Source of the DNA: Cryptomeria japonica
Taxonomy: Eukaryota; Streptophyta; Pinopsida; Cupressales; Cupressaceae
DNA: 64,000 nucleotides
Assembly (NCBI RefSeq): GCF_030272615.1
Contig: NC_081410.1
Coordinates: 257,223,533 to 257,287,532, forward strand
Direction: 5' to 3'
Shown here: positions 59,460 to 64,000 of the stretch, in pieces
Layout of the letters: every line of letters starts with the position of its first letter
Position numbering within the stretch: the first letter of the stretch is position 1
Made by a program: the position numbers and the translations under genes
The notes under the pieces: model-generated
What the model was told of the DNA's origin: nothing
Database searches by the model: none
What the model saw: the letters and a program-made list of their open reading frames with translations, nothing else

Positions 59460-61346
59460 TATACATGGACATCCTTTATAGCTTGTAACAATGGGATTTT
59501 AACACATATGTGTTTCAGTTGATCTATAATATCAAAACATTGTTCCTATTCTGGAAGAATCTCTTTTTCTTGCAACCTCTGAAGAAATGGGGGTAGTTGC
59601 TGATTTTGAGGTATTGGGACTGTTGGACTAGAGATTTCTTGTTCTTTGGGTATTTCGGTTATAACTGGAGGGGATGGATTAGGCAAAGTTGTCCCAGATC
59701 TAAGGTGAATATCACTTATAGATAGAGAATAGGTTGGGTATTGATTAGGATCAGCTAAATAAACTTGTTGTTGTTGCTGAGATTTTCTATTAGGATTCGA
59801 CATTGGTTGAGTGGGAAACTGTGTGGGTTTAGGTGGAATGGTAGTGGCTGCAGGGGGGCATTATTGCAAGTGGTTGTTGCTGCTGCATAGGTTGTTGATA
59901 TCCAGAAGACTTATTTGTTCATGGCTAACTACCCCTCCATTGAGGAGCAAGTTGCCATTTTCCTTGAAATTGTTGTCATGTCCTTGAGGTGGAGACCAAT
60001 TTCCTTATGGTTGTTGCCACTGTGGAGTTTGATTGGAAAAATGTTGCCCTTGGCCTTGAGGACCATACCAATTTGGATAACTACCAAAATTTTGAGAATA
60101 TGGAGATTGACATTGATTATTTGGTGCATAGGAGTTTCCACTATAACCAAAAAAAGAAAGTGGATCGGGAGGCATACCTTGTCTTGGAAAATTTGGCCTT
60201 CTTTGAGCAACATAAAAAACTTGTTCATCATCACCTTGTATTGTCTTAAAGTCAGGAACTTCAATATTTGTAACCATTTTACATCTGCCATCTCTTTTCC
60301 TTTGTCTACAATAAGGACAAAATTCTGCAAGAACTGCATCAGCTTCCTCATGCTTCTTCTTAGCTTAGAGTGCATCAAGTTGATTAGCCATATTATTTAT
60401 GATATCCTCCTTAAATTCCTTCAACAAATGGCTAAGTTCCATTCTAGAAACTCCATTACCAGATGTTGATGAAGAAACTCTTGGCTTGAAACGCCTATTT
60501 TTCTTAGAAGCAAACCTGGAATACTTCTGACAAATTTGTCCAATGTCATTCCTTGTGGATTGTGTTATGTCACCTCCTCCCATAAGATCCAAAGCATTGA
60601 TGCATTCATCACTGATTCCTCTCAAAAATATTAGCTTGAGAGAATCTTCATTTAGAGTGCTATACTTGGACTTTTTGACACTGAATAGAAACCTCTCCAA
60701 ATAATCTTCAAGACTCTCATCTTCTTTCTATGTCATTCTAAAATTATCATCCCCATGGCGATCAGTGCCTCTACAATAATCCTTGTATTTTGTGAGAAAC
60801 AATCATTTCATCTCATCCCATGTAGTGATTATGCTACTCCCTAGACTCATAAACCATCTTAAAGATGATTCTTTCAAAGTGGCAGGGAATATTTTGAGTC
60901 TATGGGCTTCTATAGTATAATCAAAACTCCTACAGAGAACATCAAACTCAAATAAGAATGTGTTTGGGTCCTCTGTCACTAATCCATAGAATATAGGGAG
61001 GGAAGAAGCTGGAATGTTCTTGAGATTAGCAATATCATACCGATCAGAGATAAGAAACTCAAATGTTGGTTCCAAAGGTGGGGGGTGGATTATTCCCACT
61101 AGGAGGTGGATTTCCTTGCATTGGGCTTTTGGGAGAATTAACTAAATGAATTTCTTCTTCTAGAGGTCCAAAGAGAAAATAGAGGTTGTTCTCAGGAAAT
61201 TCAAATTCAAGATGGTTCAAATTTTCTAGGATTTGATAAACTTCAAAAAAATGATTTACATCAGGGGGGTCATATGGATCAATTCCTGCATGATTAGGAT
61301 GACTGGGAAGGAATCTACCTTGAGCATCTCTTCTTCTCCTATGCAT
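59460..61346 (-). pseudogene. gag: Gypsy gag
   Basis: It starts at ATG 61346 with a basic N-terminus (MHRRRRDAQGRF). The capsid part shows GLVTEDPNTFLFEFDVLC and LKESSLRWFMSLG, typical of Athila/Tat gag. A Cys cluster CPYCRQRKRDGRC lies near 60315-60280, and a Gln/Pro-rich tail follows. A frameshift sits in a C-run (about 61076-61085) and another in an A-run near 59415. In-frame stops include TGA near 60800, TAG near 60730, and TAA near 60365 and 60004. Gag would form the particle. Confidence 0.88.
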
Positions 61347-61445
61347 TCAAGTTCATAGGAATTACTTAAAATAATCAGGGCTATCAAAAACAACTAAACT
61401 AAAAACTAAAAAGATAATAACCATAACAGGTTCTTAGTTTGACAC
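61347..61445 (-). other. Gypsy 5' leader
   Basis: Short untranslated stretch between primer-binding site and gag ATG. Confidence 0.6.
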
Positions 61446-61465
61446 CATCCTCGGCAATGACGCCA
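61446..61465 (-). other. Gypsy primer-binding site, tRNA-Asp type
   Basis: The minus strand reads TGGCGTCATTGCCGAGGA, close to the TGGCGCCGTTGCCGGGGA type complementary to plant tRNA-Asp and typical of Athila/Tat elements. It lies four bases from the LTR end; four C-to-T or G-to-A changes separate it from the type sequence. Confidence 0.85.
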
Positions 61466-61469
61466 AAAA

Positions 61470-62736
61470 TGTTCACTCCAATAATAGGAATAATAACTAT
61501 AGTTAAAGTCTCAACCTGAAGTTTGGACATTCACTTTGCGAAGTTATTATTTCCATAGCTGGAGTTCATTTGATTGTCAACCCAAGGACATATTACTTGA
61601 AATGGGTCTGCACTATATATGCACTAAGTTCCTGTAATAACTACCCTGCATTATTGCAGCAACTAAAATCTATGCGGGAAAAGTAAGCAAGAATCAAAAT
61701 AGATAAATGGCTATAGGGAAACTGTGTATTAACATAAATCTTACTCAAGAAATACTAACTAAGCCCAAAACTATCAAACATGAATTACTCTGTTTGCTTT
61801 GGCTGCAAGAATAGTCAATGGATCTATTTCCAGTGGCTGCAAGAATAGTCAATGTAAGGACGTCTACTACAGTTAAAGAAGAAAACTAAATTTAAAAAAG
61901 GTACAAGAACACTCACCAAGTGGGCCCCCTTGGATGAGTGTATCCAGGCTTCCAAAATAACTCTAAGTGCTCTGAATAACATAACTTTATTCATTGTTTC
62001 TCAAAAGTCAATACATTATTTAGAATGAAAGGAAACTCAAAACACTGCAAATTTATTTCTAAATCTTCTGCTCTTTTTCCCTCTTCTTTTCTTCTCACCT
62101 AGAAAAGATATGGAGACTCTTATTTAAAAGAAAACAACAACTTCCTACAATTAAGATCACGTCGATGAGAAGAGGCGGATAACATTCATGAAGGAAAATA
62201 GTCGGAGTTAAGCCACTAGAAACGTGGATCTAAACCAAACCATAGCCAAAACATAGCATGGCGGTATTACAATATTGATGCTCACTAGAGTCAGACATAA
62301 ATGAGTCTTGCACACCTACTTCTCCTTTATTGTTCCTTACGCTCATTATCCTCTTTGCTAATTTGAACTTTTAGTCGCCTCCTTGAATATCTCAAACTGC
62401 TATTGGCATGACAGGACAACCTTCTCCGCAACATCTCATTTATTCCTACAATTCAAAAGAGAGAACATACAAGTATATACATATCTATTTTAATTAATCA
62501 TAACATCTATTAATTTCACACATGATATCGCCTATGACAATCCGTATGGCAATAGGAATAAATCACATGGCTGCAGGAATAATTGGCAAAGACATAACAT
62601 GATTTAATGGGTTCAGTTAACATTTGAAATCCATATAGTCAAACTTTAATACATCGTTACCATCCCATCATATAAATCAAAATGTGACAAAAATTACGAG
62701 TTTAGGAATAAAAGGAGCCAATATCTTAGCTCATCA
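61470..62736 (-). repeat. 5' LTR of the gypsy element
   Basis: 1267 bp. It matches 51653-52896 along its whole length, with small indels and scattered changes. No strong TATA box is evident by eye. Confidence 0.92.
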
Positions 62737-64000
62737 GTTTTCATTGATGTCAACACATAGTTTTGGTGTTGGTGATCCAGAAGATGTGTTCTCAGAATCT
62801 CTGATGCTCTTAAATATGTGTTTCAGTGTAGATTGACTAAGTTAATGGTGATTTGGATTTCTATGTTTGTAGAATATGGTGTTGGTCGATTGTATTCATG
62901 AGTATCTTGGTTTCTTTCTTATTTCTATTGTGTTGGGTAGTGTTGTTTTTGGGTCCAGATTAAGTCCAAAATTTGAAGATGAGTAACGACATTGGTGTAG
63001 CATGTAAGTCTTGATTTGGGTCCAAAATATGTGATGAATGTAACATGTTGATTTGATTGTTGATGTGTGTTGTGGTATGGTCTACTTCTCATTCCTTCCC
63101 ACCACCAGAACATTTAGTGTTGACCTATTTTAGATATTTGTCTTGGACGACTTAGAAGATTATGTTCCTCAGAGATAGTATATATATGAGGATGATTTGA
63201 ATGAATTTGAGTGGCAAGTGTGTGGCATTTTTATGGAAGATATGTGACATTAAAAAGGAATGGTTTGATTGTTGATGATATGTGAAGTGTGTTGTTATTA
63301 AGGCACCAGAAATAGTTTTGGTGTTGAAAATTGTGCTACATTATGTTGGTTGAAAATTTTGTAAACTAGGTGAGTTTACAAAATTGTGGTTTCAACTACA
63401 TCATGTGAGATTAAATCTCTCCTAATTTCTAAGGGAAAGCTCCCCCTTTAACTTAATACTCTACTTTCTATAACAGGATACAACTTTCAGTTTACAATCT
63501 AAACTTGGGTGATGTATCATCTTATCCTCTTTTTTTAGAATAGATGTTATTATTTCCTCTTTCTTCTAGAAAGAAATTACAATATAGAGCAGCAATAATT
63601 CTTGCAATTTCAATGTTACAAATTAACACAAAATGTATAAATGATCAAGATACAAATAAGTAAAGAAGAAAAGTTTCTATAAATGCCCAAAGTCTTTTGT
63701 TGCTTCTCTAAGATGAGAAAATAGTGTTCAAGCTCAAAGTCTTGCAATCACTATAATCCTATCAACCTTTCTTCAAATAACTTTTGTAACCCAAGGTATT
63801 AATTAAGAAAATTAAAGAAAAACACAAAGTATTTAACTTGATTCCTTATTACAAATTTTGATAATATTTTCTAGAAACAACAATATGAAGCTCAAAGTCT
63901 TCAAGTCATTATCTCCTTCTATCAAGAGGACAAAACAAAGCACAAAGTCTTTCAAGTGCTATCTTACTATATTTCAGCTAACTTTTATCTTTACAATACC
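62737..64000. other. Right flank, non-coding with degenerate repeats
   Basis: It begins GTTTTCATTGATGTCA, a phrase also found just left of the gypsy element (51626-51641). GATGTTG-like and TTGGGTCCA phrases recur to about 63300. From about 63690 CAAAGTCTT appears several times (63690, 63737, 63893, 63941). No gene seen. Confidence 0.5.

Larger units (their letters stand above)
51653..62736 (-). mobile_element. Ty3/gypsy element, Athila/Tat-like, with an extra frame after integrase
   Basis: The 5' LTR is 61470-62736 and the 3' LTR 51653-52896. The primer-binding site is of the tRNA-Asp type. Minus-strand order is gag, protease, RT, RNase H, integrase (integrase last, as in gypsy), then an extra 2-kb frame (55318-53270). 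The integrase has no chromodomain in view. Total 11.1 kb. Flanking 5-mers GTTGT and GTTTT match at four of five. Every coding part carries stops or frameshifts, several in homopolymers. The tRNA-Asp primer site, gag style and extra 3' frame point to the Athila/Tat group (inference). Confidence 0.93.

Overview
This window looks like nuclear DNA from a seed plant with a large, repeat-filled genome; a conifer or other gymnosperm is my best guess (inference from long, old, nested LTR elements and the absence of any intact host gene). Nothing bacterial or organellar is visible. Nearly everything recognisable is retrotransposon sequence, mostly decayed: Ty1/copia elements on both strands, one large Ty3/gypsy element, solo or orphan LTRs, a SINE-like dimer, and several long broken reading frames that match no transposon protein I recognise.

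Layout, left to right. 1-2222: two tandem LTR-like copies. 2461-12830: a degenerate + strand copia element, split by a 4.86 kb insertion (3473-8330) that has TG...CA ends, a 5-bp target duplication GAGTC and no LTRs, and carries one long unknown reading frame (4397-7552). 12866-18007: minus-strand copia gag/protease fragments with an LTR-like region. 18013-27543: a non-coding LTR element with a large internal inverted repeat; a complete minus-strand copia element (20556-27249) sits inside its right LTR. 27549-31140: no recognisable genes. 31140-33900: a minus-strand coiled-coil reading frame split by a solo LTR (32062-33564). 34640-42230: a nearly full-length + strand copia element flanked by a 259-bp duplication of the target. 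42494-46080: mostly non-coding, with a second coiled-coil copy. 46080-50440: a broken minus-strand gene related to the 4397-7552 frame, interrupted by a SINE-like dimer and by a third coiled-coil copy. 51653-62736: a minus-strand Athila/Tat-like gypsy element with gag, protease, RT, RNase H, integrase and an extra 2-kb frame between integrase and the 3' LTR. 62737-64000: non-coding.

The most interesting thread is a shared protein architecture: an alpha-helical N-terminal domain, then a charged, Ser/Pro/Lys-rich linker, then a coiled-coil C-terminus. It occurs three times in different settings: in the LTR-less insertion (4397-7552, +), as a stand-alone broken gene (50440-46080, -), and as the extra 3' frame of the gypsy element (55318-53270, -). 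The first two share recognisable motifs; the third shares the layout and only weakly the sequence. Many disabling mutations are CAG-to-TAG or other C-to-T/G-to-A transitions, as expected for long-methylated, silenced DNA. All coding regions here appear to be pseudogenes; boundaries marked approximate could not be fixed without alignment.
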